A stretch of DNA of 11,755 nt from DAIDJM01 sp964250215 (GTDB lineage: Bacteria > Pseudomonadota > Alphaproteobacteria > Acetobacterales > Acetobacteraceae), in contig CAXUEX010000085.1 of assembly GCA_964250215.1 (NCBI GenBank), forward strand, positions 1 through 11,755, read 5' to 3'. The position numbers were made by a program, and so were the translations under genes. The notes beneath the pieces were generated by a model that worked only from the letters and a program-made list of their open reading frames with translations, was not told the origin of the DNA and made no database searches. Shown here piece after piece: positions 1-6,875 of the stretch (position 1 is the stretch's first letter; every line of letters starts with the position of its first letter).

Positions 1-900
1 GGCGCGGAAGCCGCCGAAGCCTGGCTGATCTGGCTGGCGGCCGAGCGCCGGGCCGCGCCGAAAACCGTTGCCGCTTATGCCGGCGATTTGCACGGTTTCC
101 TGCGTTTTCTGGCCGAGCACCTCGGCGATCCACCCGATCTGCCGACCTTGGCCACGCTGCGCGAAGCCGATTTCCGCGCCTGGCTCGCCCGGCTTGCCGC
201 CACCGGCCATGTCAGCCGCAGCCGTGCCCGCCAGTTCGCGGCGGTGCGCGGCTTTTTCCGCTATCTCGCGCGGCGGCATGGCGTGGAAAACCCGGCCGCG
301 AGACTCGTGGCCTCGCCGAAGGTGCGGCCGAAACTGCCGCGCGCGCTGGAGGTGCCGGAAACGCGGCAACTCATCGAGGCCGCGGCCGAAGCCATCGCGC
401 CCTGGCAACAGGCACGCGACGTGGCCTTGCTCACGCTGCTCTACGGCGCGGGCCTGCGCATCGGCGAGGCGCTGGCGCTGGATGTGCGCGACGCTCGCCC
501 GGGCGGCACGCTCCGGGTGGTGGGCAAAGGCGCGAAAACCCGCCTGGTGCCGGTGCTGCCGGCCGTGCAGCAGGCGATGGCGGCCTGGCTCGCGCTGCAC
601 CCGCGCGCCGCCGATCCGGCCGCCCCGCTGTTCCTGGGCGCCCGCGGCTTGCGGCTGCACGCTTCCGTGGCCCAGCGCAACGTGCAGTGCTTGCGCCGCC
701 GTATCGGCCTGCCGGAGCACACCACGCCGCACAAATTGCGCCACGCGTTTGCGACGCATCTGCTGGCCGGGGGCGCCGATCTGCGGGCGATTCAGGAATT
801 GCTGGGGCACGCCAGCCTTTCCACCACGCAGGTCTATACGCAGGTGGATCCGGCGCGGCTGCTGGCGGTTTGGCGGGCGGCGCATCCTCGGGCGAAGTAG
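1..900 (+). CDS. xerC: Tyrosine recombinase XerC (5' end cut by window edge)
   Basis: XerC is a site-specific tyrosine recombinase that acts with XerD at the dif site to resolve chromosome dimers; it works in the cytoplasm near the septum. The frame is open from base 1 and its first codons already read as the SAM-like N-terminal domain (AEAWLIWLAAERRAAPKTV, then YAGDL), so only about 10-20 residues are missing; 299 remain, against a usual 300 or so. All catalytic residues are present: Arg in GAGLRIGEAL (codon at 457), Lys in GKGAKTR (526), His and Arg in HKLRHAF (730 and 739), His in LLGHASLSTT (808) and the nucleophilic Tyr in QVYTQVD (835). The DFRAWLA segment in the N-terminal domain is typical of alphaproteobacterial XerC rather than XerD. 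A TTG at 88 would delete part of the N-terminal domain and is unlikely to be the start. The gene converges on the acylase gene across an inverted repeat. Confidence 0.93.
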   Translation, partial: GAEAAEAWLIWLAAERRAAPKTVAAYAGDLHGFLRFLAEHLGDPPDLPTLATLREADFRAWLARLAATGHVSRSRARQFAAVRGFFRYLARRHGVENPAARLVASPKVRPKLPRALEVPETRQLIEAAAEAIAPWQQARDVALLTLLYGAGLRIGEALALDVRDARPGGTLRVVGKGAKTRLVPVLPAVQQAMAAWLALHPRAADPAAPLFLGARGLRLHASVAQRNVQCLRRRIGLPEHTTPHKLRHAFATHLLAGGADLRAIQELLGHASLSTTQVYTQVDPARLLAVWRAAHPRAK

Positions 901-904
901 AAAG

Positions 905-1030
905 GAAGATGTTCTTTCTTTGAAAAGAAAGAACCAAAGAAACTTTCATTCATTTGGGCGAGGCTGCGGAAACACCGCGGCACCAAATAGATGAAAGTTC
1001 TTTGCTTCTTTCTTTCAAGAAAGAAGATTC
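905..1030. repeat. Paired inverted copies of an A/T-rich palindromic repeat; likely bidirectional terminator
   Basis: Copy A (about 911-957) and copy B (about 981-1030, opposite orientation) share a core that reads TTCTTTC, a short spacer, GAAAGAA, then CCAAAGAA or GCAAAGAA, CTTTCAT and ATTTGG. Within copy A, 912-921 and 924-933 are a perfect 10-base inverted pair around GA; within copy B, 1010-1016 pairs with 1019-1025. The two copies are also complementary to each other, and the GC-rich centre has its own arms (GCTGCGG and CCGCGGC). RNA from either strand could therefore form one long stem or several small ones. The element fills the gap between xerC and the acylase gene and ends exactly at the acylase stop codon. 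A third copy lies at 8231-8280. Termination in both directions is inferred from position and fold. Confidence 0.8.
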
Positions 1031-3400
1031 TTAATAGCTTTCCTGCTTAACGGCTGCCTGCTGCACTGCCGAATAATTCCGCAGCAGCGGCTTCAGCGAG
1101 AAGCTGTTGTAGAGTGGCTGCTGATCGGTGATGTGCGGCGAGTTGTAGCGGGAAGAATTGCCGTAGGTGAGCAGCGTGCCGCCGGTGGTGCCGGCGCTGG
1201 TGAATTCTACCAGCTGCACGTAGCCATCGCCGCCGTAGGAGATGAAAAATGGACCGATGTTCGCACTGTCCGCCACCCGCAGCGGCCCGAACACGTCGTC
1301 GGTGCCGCTATTCGGGGTTGGTGTCGGCGGAAGCAGCGAAAAGATGTTGTCCTCGTCGCCCATCAGCACCTGAGGTGTCGTCCATGGCGTATGCACGCCG
1401 CTGCGCGTGACAAGCGTGGTTTTGTGCAGCGCGCCCCATGGTGCCTTCGCACCTCCGGCCGACGCAAAGTTCGTCTGCAAGAAGTTATATGCGTTCTCTA
1501 ATTCGGTCAGCAGAATCGCATTGTTCACCGCATCGAGCCCCGAAGGCGTGCTGATCGGCGCGCTCGCGCTCCATCCCACCTTGAATTTCGGATGCTGATA
1601 GTAAAGCGAATCCGTGGTGTCGGGCACCACCGTTTGCGGGTTGGCGTTGATATCGGCGATCACCCGGTTCCACCAATTCTCGAACAGCACCCCGCCCACG
1701 CTGTTCGCGTTCATCGTATGGTCCCACGCCATCAGGATCGCGGCCGCCGCCTGCTGATTGGCGTCGCCGCCCTGGCCCAGCGTGATCAGGTCCCCCACGA
1801 TCCGGTCCGCCAGCTCGGATTCCACCGACATCTTGAAGCCCAGGATATCCGCATAGGTGAATTGATGCGGCATCGCGAGCAGGTTGGTGCCGTGCTGCGG
1901 CCGCATTTCCATGAATTGCGGCGCGATCCATTGCGGGAAATTCGCATAGGTCAGGCCCGGCGGCGTCGCGAAGGTTTTCAGGTTGTTGAAAGCCGTGTTC
2001 CAGGGCGGATTGTTGCTGTTGGCAATGAACCCGTCCGTCGGGTTGATCGCCTGCGGCAGCTTGCTGAACGGCAGGGTTTGCGTCCACACCAGCGCGGGAT
2101 TCGTGCCGTCGAGGATCATCTCGTAATTCAGGAACGGCATGTTGCTGGCGCTGCGGTCCGGCTGGCCACCACCGAACAGATAGAAGATCTTGCCGCTCTT
2201 GTCGGCGTACATCGTGTTGAAGAACGGCATCTGCAACTGCGATTCGGCGGCCATGAACTGCTTCAGGCTGGTGGCCGTGATCATGTCCCAATACTGCGTC
2301 ACCAGGCTGTTCTGCGCCAGGCCCGGCACGCGCAACGCCAGCGCCTTGGTGCGGCCGCTGTTGAACGCAATCACCGGCCCCTGGATGGCGTTGTAGATAT
2401 CCACGGTTTGCGGCAGCAGCGTGGTGCCATCCGCCTGCAACACCTGGATGGTATCCGTGCTGTGCACCAGCGGGTAGTATTGCCCGGCATACAGATAGTT
2501 GTTGCCCGTGCTGTCCAGCGTGAGCTGGTACAGATCGGCGTTCTTGATCGTGTTGTTGGTATGCGTCCAACCCAAATAATCGTTAAACCCGATGCCGATG
2601 AACGGGGCGCCCACGAACGTCACGCCCTGCGCGTTCAGCGTGGGTGAATTCGGGTTGCCGACCACCAGATTGGCTTCCATCCACTGATAAATGCCAAGCC
2701 CGCCGGGCGGCGCGTTCACGCCCCATGGCAGATGCGGGTTGCCCATCAGAATGGCGTTGCCGTTGCCGGGCACGAGCTTTGCCGGACCGATCGCCCAGCC
2801 GTTGGACCCATTGCGCGGAATGGCGGGATTTTGCGGCGGCGTGCCGAGCGAACCGGTGGCGAGCCAGTTCGCCTCCAAATTCGGCACGTTGCTGGTTTCG
2901 GTAAGGAAATTGAACCAGATCGTGTATTGCTCCAGCGCCGTCACGTCGGTTGGCACCAGCGGCAGGATTTTCTGCAATTGCGGCGGAATGGTGCTGCCGT
3001 AGCGCTGCGCGTATTCGTTCGCGCCGTCGCACACCGCCTGGATATATTGCTGCTGCGTGGCACCGCCCTGCTGCAACCAGCGCACCGCGCGGTTGGGAAT
3101 GCCCTCGATGCGCACCAGCTCGTCGCCGGCCACATAGGAATTGTTCGGTCCAGCCCCGAAATACTCCGCATACCGCCCGCGGGCCAGCGCCACGTTGCTC
3201 AGCACCGTCTCGGCATGATTTTCCATCGCCGCGTAGCCCAGCCCCTTGATCACGGTGGGGATGTCCGGCCCGTAGATATGCGGCACGGCGTAGTTGTCCC
3301 ACAGGATGGTGCCGGTGGATTGCGCCATGGCCGGCGCGGCCAATCCGAACGCGGAAGCGGCCAGCAGCGCCCGCAGCCCCACAAGGCGGCTCGAAATCAT
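1031..3400 (-). CDS. Secreted penicillin-acylase-family Ntn hydrolase (possible acyl-homoserine-lactone acylase)
   Basis: The 789-residue product belongs to the penicillin acylase (peptidase S45) family, which hydrolyses amide bonds of acylated amines such as beta-lactams or N-acyl homoserine lactones. Residues 1-26 form a signal peptide ending in the AMA/Q cleavage site, so the enzyme is probably periplasmic. The precursor should cut itself between Gly198 and Ser199 in the motif NGSNGWAIGP, giving an alpha chain of about 170 residues and a beta chain whose N-terminal Ser199 is the nucleophile. Further family marks are NPHLPW (221-226), GFNDYLGWTHTNN (271-283) and IANSNNPPWN (459-468), the last probably carrying the oxyanion-hole Asn. 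The ATG is supported by GGGAGG just upstream. The 2OG oxygenase lies 73 bases upstream on the same strand. The substrate cannot be read from sequence; lactone acylase and generic penicillin acylase are both possible. Confidence 0.87.
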   Translation of the reverse strand: MISSRLVGLRALLAASAFGLAAPAMAQSTGTILWDNYAVPHIYGPDIPTVIKGLGYAAMENHAETVLSNVALARGRYAEYFGAGPNNSYVAGDELVRIEGIPNRAVRWLQQGGATQQQYIQAVCDGANEYAQRYGSTIPPQLQKILPLVPTDVTALEQYTIWFNFLTETSNVPNLEANWLATGSLGTPPQNPAIPRNGSNGWAIGPAKLVPGNGNAILMGNPHLPWGVNAPPGGLGIYQWMEANLVVGNPNSPTLNAQGVTFVGAPFIGIGFNDYLGWTHTNNTIKNADLYQLTLDSTGNNYLYAGQYYPLVHSTDTIQVLQADGTTLLPQTVDIYNAIQGPVIAFNSGRTKALALRVPGLAQNSLVTQYWDMITATSLKQFMAAESQLQMPFFNTMYADKSGKIFYLFGGGQPDRSASNMPFLNYEMILDGTNPALVWTQTLPFSKLPQAINPTDGFIANSNNPPWNTAFNNLKTFATPPGLTYANFPQWIAPQFMEMRPQHGTNLLAMPHQFTYADILGFKMSVESELADRIVGDLITLGQGGDANQQAAAAILMAWDHTMNANSVGGVLFENWWNRVIADINANPQTVVPDTTDSLYYQHPKFKVGWSASAPISTPSGLDAVNNAILLTELENAYNFLQTNFASAGGAKAPWGALHKTTLVTRSGVHTPWTTPQVLMGDEDNIFSLLPPTPTPNSGTDDVFGPLRVADSANIGPFFISYGGDGYVQLVEFTSAGTTGGTLLTYGNSSRYNSPHITDQQPLYNSFSLKPLLRNYSAVQQAAVKQESY

Positions 3401-3405
3401 CGTAT

Positions 3406-3411
3406 CCTCCC
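3406..3411 (-). promoter_or_regulatory. Ribosome binding site of the acylase gene
   Basis: On the minus strand GGGAGG lies six bases upstream of the ATG at 3400 (GGGAGGATACGATG). It is the clearest Shine-Dalgarno sequence in the window and fixes the acylase start. Confidence 0.75.
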
Positions 3412-3473
3412 AAACCCTTCTTTGCCGGCCACAACAGCCGAGAAGCGCCGCTTCCGCAAGGGTGGCCGCCCGG

Positions 3474-4124
3474 TCAGAGGAATCGCTTGATCAACGCCGA
3501 AAGCCGGTGCCGCCGCAATTCGCGCCGCGCCGCCGCGCCCGCCGCCATGTAGTTGAGCTGGATGGAGGCGCGGTGGCCCACATAGGGCAGATGCCCGTGC
3601 CAGGTGGCCGGGCCGTTCGGAAACACCAGCAGCGTGCCCCGCGTGGGGGGCACCTCCACGGTGTAATCCGCGAGATCGTCCGGCCCGCGCAGCAGCCGCA
3701 GGCAGCCGCCCTCGGCCTCGAACCCGTCCGGGTTCAGATACAGCAGCACGGTCACGCGCTTGGCCGCCGAATCGGTATGGATCTGGCCATCCTTCGCGCG
3801 GCAGGCCACCCGCAGAGTCAGCATGGTGGGCGCATCCGCCAGATCCAGCCCGAATTTGCCGCCGATCGCGGCCTTCAGCGCGTCACCCTCAAGCTCGCGC
3901 ACCAACGCCTTTGCGGCCGGCCCCAGCGCCAGCGCCTCGGGCGGGAACGAGCCGCCTTTGCCGGTTTTCGGGATATCGGCGTGGATGGCCGCAAGCGCGG
4001 CAGGCGGCACGAAGCCGCGCACGATCAGATGCGGGAACGGATCGCCGGCAACTGTCGCCGCCTCCAGCGCCGCATAATCCAGCAGGTTGCCGGCAGGCTG
4101 CGTATCCATGCGGCCGGAATGCAC
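3474..4124 (-). CDS. 2OG-Fe(II) oxygenase (prolyl 4-hydroxylase-like fold)
   Basis: This is a 216-residue (GTG start at 4124) or 211-residue (ATG at 4109) non-haem iron dioxygenase that couples 2-oxoglutarate decarboxylation to hydroxylation of an unknown substrate. Counting from the GTG, the iron triad is visible as His116-Thr-Asp118 (QIHTDSAAKR) and a distal His in TWHGHLPYVGHR (His176 or His178). Arg185 in HRASIQLNY is placed to bind 2-oxoglutarate. The double-stranded beta-helix core runs from about residue 100 to 193, preceded by a helical N-terminal region (PFPHLIVRGFVPP) common in these proteins. There is no signal peptide, so it is cytoplasmic. Neither start has a good ribosome binding site; the ATG is the more conservative choice. 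It sits between a small exported-looking protein gene and the secreted acylase on the same strand. A role in modifying a protein, amino acid or small molecule cannot be distinguished. Confidence 0.85.
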   Translation of the reverse strand: MHSGRMDTQPAGNLLDYAALEAATVAGDPFPHLIVRGFVPPAALAAIHADIPKTGKGGSFPPEALALGPAAKALVRELEGDALKAAIGGKFGLDLADAPTMLTLRVACRAKDGQIHTDSAAKRVTVLLYLNPDGFEAEGGCLRLLRGPDDLADYTVEVPPTRGTLLVFPNGPATWHGHLPYVGHRASIQLNYMAAGAAARRELRRHRLSALIKRFL

Positions 4125-4135
4125 CCGGCCCCAGA

Positions 4136-4167
4136 CTTAAGCAAGCACAGCAGGCTTAAGCAAGCAC
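4136..4167. repeat. Two direct copies of a 13-base motif, 19 bases apart
   Basis: CTTAAGCAAGCAC occurs at 4136-4148 and again at 4155-4167. On the coding strand of the oxygenase gene this reads GTGCTTGCTTAAG twice, directly between the stop of the small upstream gene and the oxygenase start. It could be a tandem duplication, a paired operator or a decaying element; sequence alone does not decide. Confidence 0.7.
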
Positions 4168-4172
4168 GGCGA

Positions 4173-4349
4173 TCAGGTGCGGTTGAACGTCCGGAATTTC
4201 AGCACGCCGTGCGTGGAAAGCCAGTGCGGGCATTGCGGCGGCGCCACCTGCACATAAGCCGCACGCGAAATCCAGCCATGCGGATTTACGCATCCGCTCG
4301 GGGCCGCGCCGGCGGCGACGAACATCCATGCGGCGGCAAGCGCGGTCAT
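4173..4349 (-). CDS. Small 58-residue exported-looking protein with two cysteines
   Basis: An unrecognised short gene. The product starts MTALAAAWMFVAAGAAPSGC, a hydrophobic segment resembling a weak signal peptide or membrane anchor, though it lacks the usual early Lys/Arg. The remainder is rich in aromatic, His and Pro residues (for example VQVAPPQCPHWLS) and ends KFRTFNRT. Cys20 and Cys40 could form a disulfide; Cys20 follows PSG, which is not a proper lipobox. Support for reality is the TGAGGC ribosome binding site six bases before the ATG at 4349, the same TACG-ATG context as the acylase gene, and a location that would otherwise be an empty gap of more than 300 bases. It lies about 50 bases upstream of the oxygenase on the same strand and could share its transcript. 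It could also be a chance ORF. Confidence 0.5.
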   Translation of the reverse strand: MTALAAAWMFVAAGAAPSGCVNPHGWISRAAYVQVAPPQCPHWLSTHGVLKFRTFNRT

Positions 4350-4466
4350 CGTAGCCTCATTGCGTCTCTGCGGACAGCAACGGCGCGACTCGCTCGGGGG
4401 TTGAGGCTTCGCGCAACCGTGATCGCGCGTTTGTCACTTGACCCATGCCCGGTTAAGCGCCGCTGC

Positions 4467-5588
4467 ATGGAAGGCCCCCTCGCCGCCTATCGCGCGCGCA
4501 TCGCCGCCGGAAAGCTGACGCCCGACGACCCCCAGCTTTTGGCCGCCGAGCGGCTGCAGGATCTCTGGACGAAGCTGCGCGGCTACGATCCGCCGCCGCG
4601 TGCCGCCTTCCGCTTCAGCCGGCTGCTGCGTTTCCGCGCCACGGAAGGCGCCGAAAACCACCCGAACGGCCTTTATTTGGTGGGTGACGTGGGGCGCGGC
4701 AAATCCATGCTGATGGATTTGTTCTTCGCGCACGCGCAGGTGGTGCGGAAACGCCGGCTGCACTTCCACGAATTCATGGCCGAAACCCACGCCACCCTCG
4801 CCGCGATGCGCGCCGAAAACGCCGAGCTCGCCGATCCCATCCCGCCGCTGGCCGATCGTGTTGCCACCGCCGCGGCGCTGCTCTGCTTCGACGAGTTCCA
4901 GGTGAACGACATCGCCGACGCCATGATCCTGGGCCGATTGTTCCAGGCGCTGTTCGAACGCGGCGTGGTGGTGGTGGCCACCTCAAACACACCACCCGAC
5001 GATCTGTTCCGCGGCCGGCCCGGTCGGGACGCGTTCCTGCCGTTCATCGATATTCTCAAGCAGCATCTGGATGTGCTGGTGCTGGAAGGCGAGCGGGATT
5101 GGCGGCGCGAGAAGCTGCGCCAACTCGCCACCTGGCACGTGCCGGCCGATGCGCCGGCCGAGGCGGCGCTGCACGCGGCGTTCCGCGAACTCTCGAACGG
5201 CGAGCCCGCCCGGCCCTGCCGCCTGCGCGTGCTCGGCCGCGAACTCGCGGTGCCGATGGCCGCCGGCGGCGTGGCGCGCTTCGATTTCGCCGATCTCTGC
5301 GGCACTGTGCTGGGGCCGGCCGATTACCTGGCGCTGGCGACGCATTTCCAGGCGCTGGTGCTGCACGGCATTCCGCTGCTGGGGCCGGAAAACGCCGACG
5401 AAGCGCGGCGGCTGATCGTGCTGGTCGATGCGCTCTACGAACATCGGGTCAAGCTCGTGGCCAGCGCCGCCGCACCGCCCGATGCGCTGTATCCGGAAGG
5501 CGAAGGCGCCCAATCGTTCCAGCGCACGGCCTCGCGCCTGGCGGAGATGCGCAGCGCCGAGTACCTCGAGCTGCCGCATCTGACTTAG
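4467..5588 (+). CDS. zapE: ZapE/AFG1-family ATPase
   Basis: The 373-residue product is a P-loop ATPase of the AFG1/ZapE family: in Escherichia coli ZapE acts at the Z-ring during division, while the mitochondrial AFG1/LACE1 homologue is linked to protein quality control. The N-terminal part (PLAAYRARIAAGKLTPDDPQ) and the stretch LQDLWTKLRG are typical. Walker A is GDVGRGKS at residues 73-80, followed by MLMDLFF; Walker B is LLCFDEFQVND with Asp142 and Glu143; a sensor-like VVVATSNTPPDDLF follows at about 168-181. Later blocks (RFDFADLC, HGIPLL, LVDALYEHRVKL) and the C-terminal FQRTASRLAEM are also family features, and the length is normal. The frame is open far upstream, but that extension is antisense to other genes; the first sensible start is the ATG at 4467, without a clear ribosome binding site. 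It diverges from the small gene at 4173-4349. Confidence 0.93.
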   Translation: MEGPLAAYRARIAAGKLTPDDPQLLAAERLQDLWTKLRGYDPPPRAAFRFSRLLRFRATEGAENHPNGLYLVGDVGRGKSMLMDLFFAHAQVVRKRRLHFHEFMAETHATLAAMRAENAELADPIPPLADRVATAAALLCFDEFQVNDIADAMILGRLFQALFERGVVVVATSNTPPDDLFRGRPGRDAFLPFIDILKQHLDVLVLEGERDWRREKLRQLATWHVPADAPAEAALHAAFRELSNGEPARPCRLRVLGRELAVPMAAGGVARFDFADLCGTVLGPADYLALATHFQALVLHGIPLLGPENADEARRLIVLVDALYEHRVKLVASAAAPPDALYPEGEGAQSFQRTASRLAEMRSAEYLELPHLT

Positions 5589-5592
5589 CCAA

Positions 5593-5622
5593 GAAAGGCC
5601 GGGGCTCCGCCCTGGACCCGCT
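5593..5622. terminator. GC-rich hairpin downstream of zapE, possible terminator or degenerate intergenic repeat
   Basis: GGGGC (5601-5605) pairs with GCCCT (5609-5613, one G-T pair) around a TCC loop, a few bases after the zapE stop. There is no T-run, so intrinsic termination is uncertain. The wording GGGGCTCCGCCCTGGACCC resembles intergenic repeats I recall from related alphaproteobacteria, which is memory and not a search. Confidence 0.35.
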
Positions 5623-5630
5623 ACCCCATC

Positions 5631-5659
5631 TTTACCCCCGGCCGGCGCCTCGCTATACG
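5631..5659 (+). promoter_or_regulatory. Probable sigma-70-type promoter of tRNA-Asn
   Basis: TTTACC (5631-5636) and TATACG (5654-5659) are separated by 17 bases, each matching the consensus at four of six positions. Transcription would begin near 5666, about 7 bases before the mature tRNA 5' end, which is a natural leader length. Read-through from here would also transcribe phnM. Confidence 0.5.
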
Positions 5660-5672
5660 GGCGGCCCGCTGG

Positions 5673-5748
5673 TCCCGGATAGCTCAGTTGGTAGAGCAAG
5701 CGACTGTTAATCGCTCGGTCGCAGGTTCGAGCCCTGCTCCGGGAGCCA
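5673..5748 (+). tRNA. tRNA-Asn (anticodon GTT)
   Basis: This is a complete 76-base cloverleaf. The acceptor stem is TCCCGGA (5673-5679) with TCCGGGA (5738-5744). The D arm is GCTC (5682-5685) with GAGC (5694-5697). The anticodon stem AGCGA (5699-5703) pairs with TCGCT (5711-5715) around the loop CTGTTAA, giving anticodon GTT at 5706-5708. The T arm is GCAGG-TTCGAGC-CCTGC. The discriminator base is G and the CCA end is encoded (5746-5748). The phnM reading frame begins within a few bases of the CCA. Confidence 0.97.
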
Positions 5749-5753
5749 GACCC

Positions 5754-6875
5754 ACGATTTTCACCAATGCGCGGCTGGTGCTGCCCGATACGGTGCTGCC
5801 CGGCACGCTGCTGGTGCGCGATGGCCGCATCGCGGAAATCCAGCCCGGCCGCAGCCACGCCGCCGGGGCCATCGACTGCGCCGGCGACTTTTTGCTGCCC
5901 GGCGCCGTGGATCTGCACACCGACAATCTGGAACGCCAGGTGCAGCCGCGCAGTGGCGTGCGCTGGCCTTCCCGCTCCGCGCTGCTGGCGCACGATGCGC
6001 AATGCGCCGCCGCGGGCGTCACCACCGTGCTCGATGCGCTGTGCGTCGGCGATCTCGGCTTCGATGAGGACAGGCCACGCACTTGCCGCGAAGGCGCCGC
6101 CGACCTGGCCGTGCTCGGCGGCGCGGGGGTGCTGAAAGTGGAACATTATTTGCACCTGCGCTGCGAACTGCCGGCCATCGGCATGATCGAAATGCTGCGC
6201 GAAGTGCTGGATCATAGGCTGCTGCGGCTGATCAGCCTGATGGACCACACGCCCGGCCAGGGCCAATACGCCGACCTTGCACAATACCGCGCGATGCGCG
6301 CGCGCGATGGCGAGGACGCTGGCCGCACGGAAATGCGTATTGCTGCGTTGCAGGAACAACGTGCCCGGCTCTTTGGCGCCAATCGCGCCGCGCTGCTGCG
6401 CCTGGTGGATGCCGCGATGCTGGCGAGCCATGACGACCGCACGACGTCCGACATCGCCGCCAACGCCGCCGATGGCATCCGGATCAGCGAATTCCCCGTC
6501 ACCATCGAGGCCGCACGGGCCGCCCGGCAACACGGCCAGCAAATCATTGCCGGGGCGCCGAATGTGGTGCGTGGCGGCAGCCATACCGGCAACGTGGCGG
6601 TGCACCGCCTGGTGGGCGAAGATCTGGTGGATGCGCTGGCCTCGGATTACGTGCCCGCGAGCCTTGTCGAAGCCGCCTTTTTGCTGGCGGAACATACACC
6701 TGCCGCCCTGGCCCATGCCGTGGCCATGATCGGCAGCGCCCCCGCCGCGATCGTGGGCTTCACCGATCGCGGCGCGCTCGCGCCGGGATTGCGCGCCGAC
6801 CTGGTGCGCGTGGCGCGGCACGAAGCGCAACCGCTGGTGCGCGAAGTGTGGTGCGCGGGGTCGCGGGTGGCGTGA
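5754..6875 (+). CDS. phnM: PhnM, alpha-D-ribose 1-methylphosphonate 5-triphosphate diphosphatase; non-canonical start
   Basis: PhnM is an amidohydrolase-superfamily metalloenzyme of the carbon-phosphorus lyase pathway that removes pyrophosphate from alpha-D-ribose 1-methylphosphonate 5-triphosphate. Diagnostic segments are present: LLPGAVDLHTDNLER (metal-binding His near residue 55), EHYLHLRCEL, LISLMDHTPGQGQ, MLASHDDRT (His near 226), APNVVRGGSHTGNVAV and SDYVPASLVEAAF. The match to E. coli PhnM as I recall it begins at TIFTNARLVL, where the first residue (ACG at 5754) aligns with the initiator Met; counted from there the protein has 373 residues, close to the usual 378. No ATG, GTG or TTG lies at that place: ACG (5754) or ATT (5757) would be needed, a GTG at 5778 would trim the first strand, and the open frame otherwise runs back into the tRNA. 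It is followed with a one-base overlap by the DUF1045 gene. No phnG-L genes are in the window. Confidence 0.9.
   Translation, partial: TIFTNARLVLPDTVLPGTLLVRDGRIAEIQPGRSHAAGAIDCAGDFLLPGAVDLHTDNLERQVQPRSGVRWPSRSALLAHDAQCAAAGVTTVLDALCVGDLGFDEDRPRTCREGAADLAVLGGAGVLKVEHYLHLRCELPAIGMIEMLREVLDHRLLRLISLMDHTPGQGQYADLAQYRAMRARDGEDAGRTEMRIAALQEQRARLFGANRAALLRLVDAAMLASHDDRTTSDIAANAADGIRISEFPVTIEAARAARQHGQQIIAGAPNVVRGGSHTGNVAVHRLVGEDLVDALASDYVPASLVEAAFLLAEHTPAALAHAVAMIGSAPAAIVGFTDRGALAPGLRADLVRVARHEAQPLVREVWCAGSRVA

Noticed and set aside
1592..2647. 351-residue plus-strand ORF opposite the acylase gene
   Set aside because: No recognisable family, Arg/His/Val-rich shadow composition, and fully antisense to a conserved enzyme gene.
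3442..3454. Small perfect hairpin (GAAGC-GCC-GCTTC) between the oxygenase and acylase genes
   Set aside because: Only a five-base stem, no T-run, and expected often by chance at this base composition; not enough for a terminator call.
4431..4458. Possible promoter TTGTCA-N16-TTAAGC before zapE
   Set aside because: The -10 box matches the consensus poorly, so it was not annotated.
3294..4466. Long upstream extension of the zapE reading frame (would make a 764-residue protein)
   Set aside because: It is antisense to the acylase start, the oxygenase and the small gene, its sequence is Arg/His/Gln-rich shadow composition, and ZapE homology begins only at the ATG 4467.
4983..6830. 615-residue minus-strand ORF across zapE, the tRNA and phnM
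   Set aside because: It reads antisense through a tRNA and two well-identified genes; its His/Arg/Gln/Gly-rich composition is typical of shadow ORFs in GC-rich DNA.
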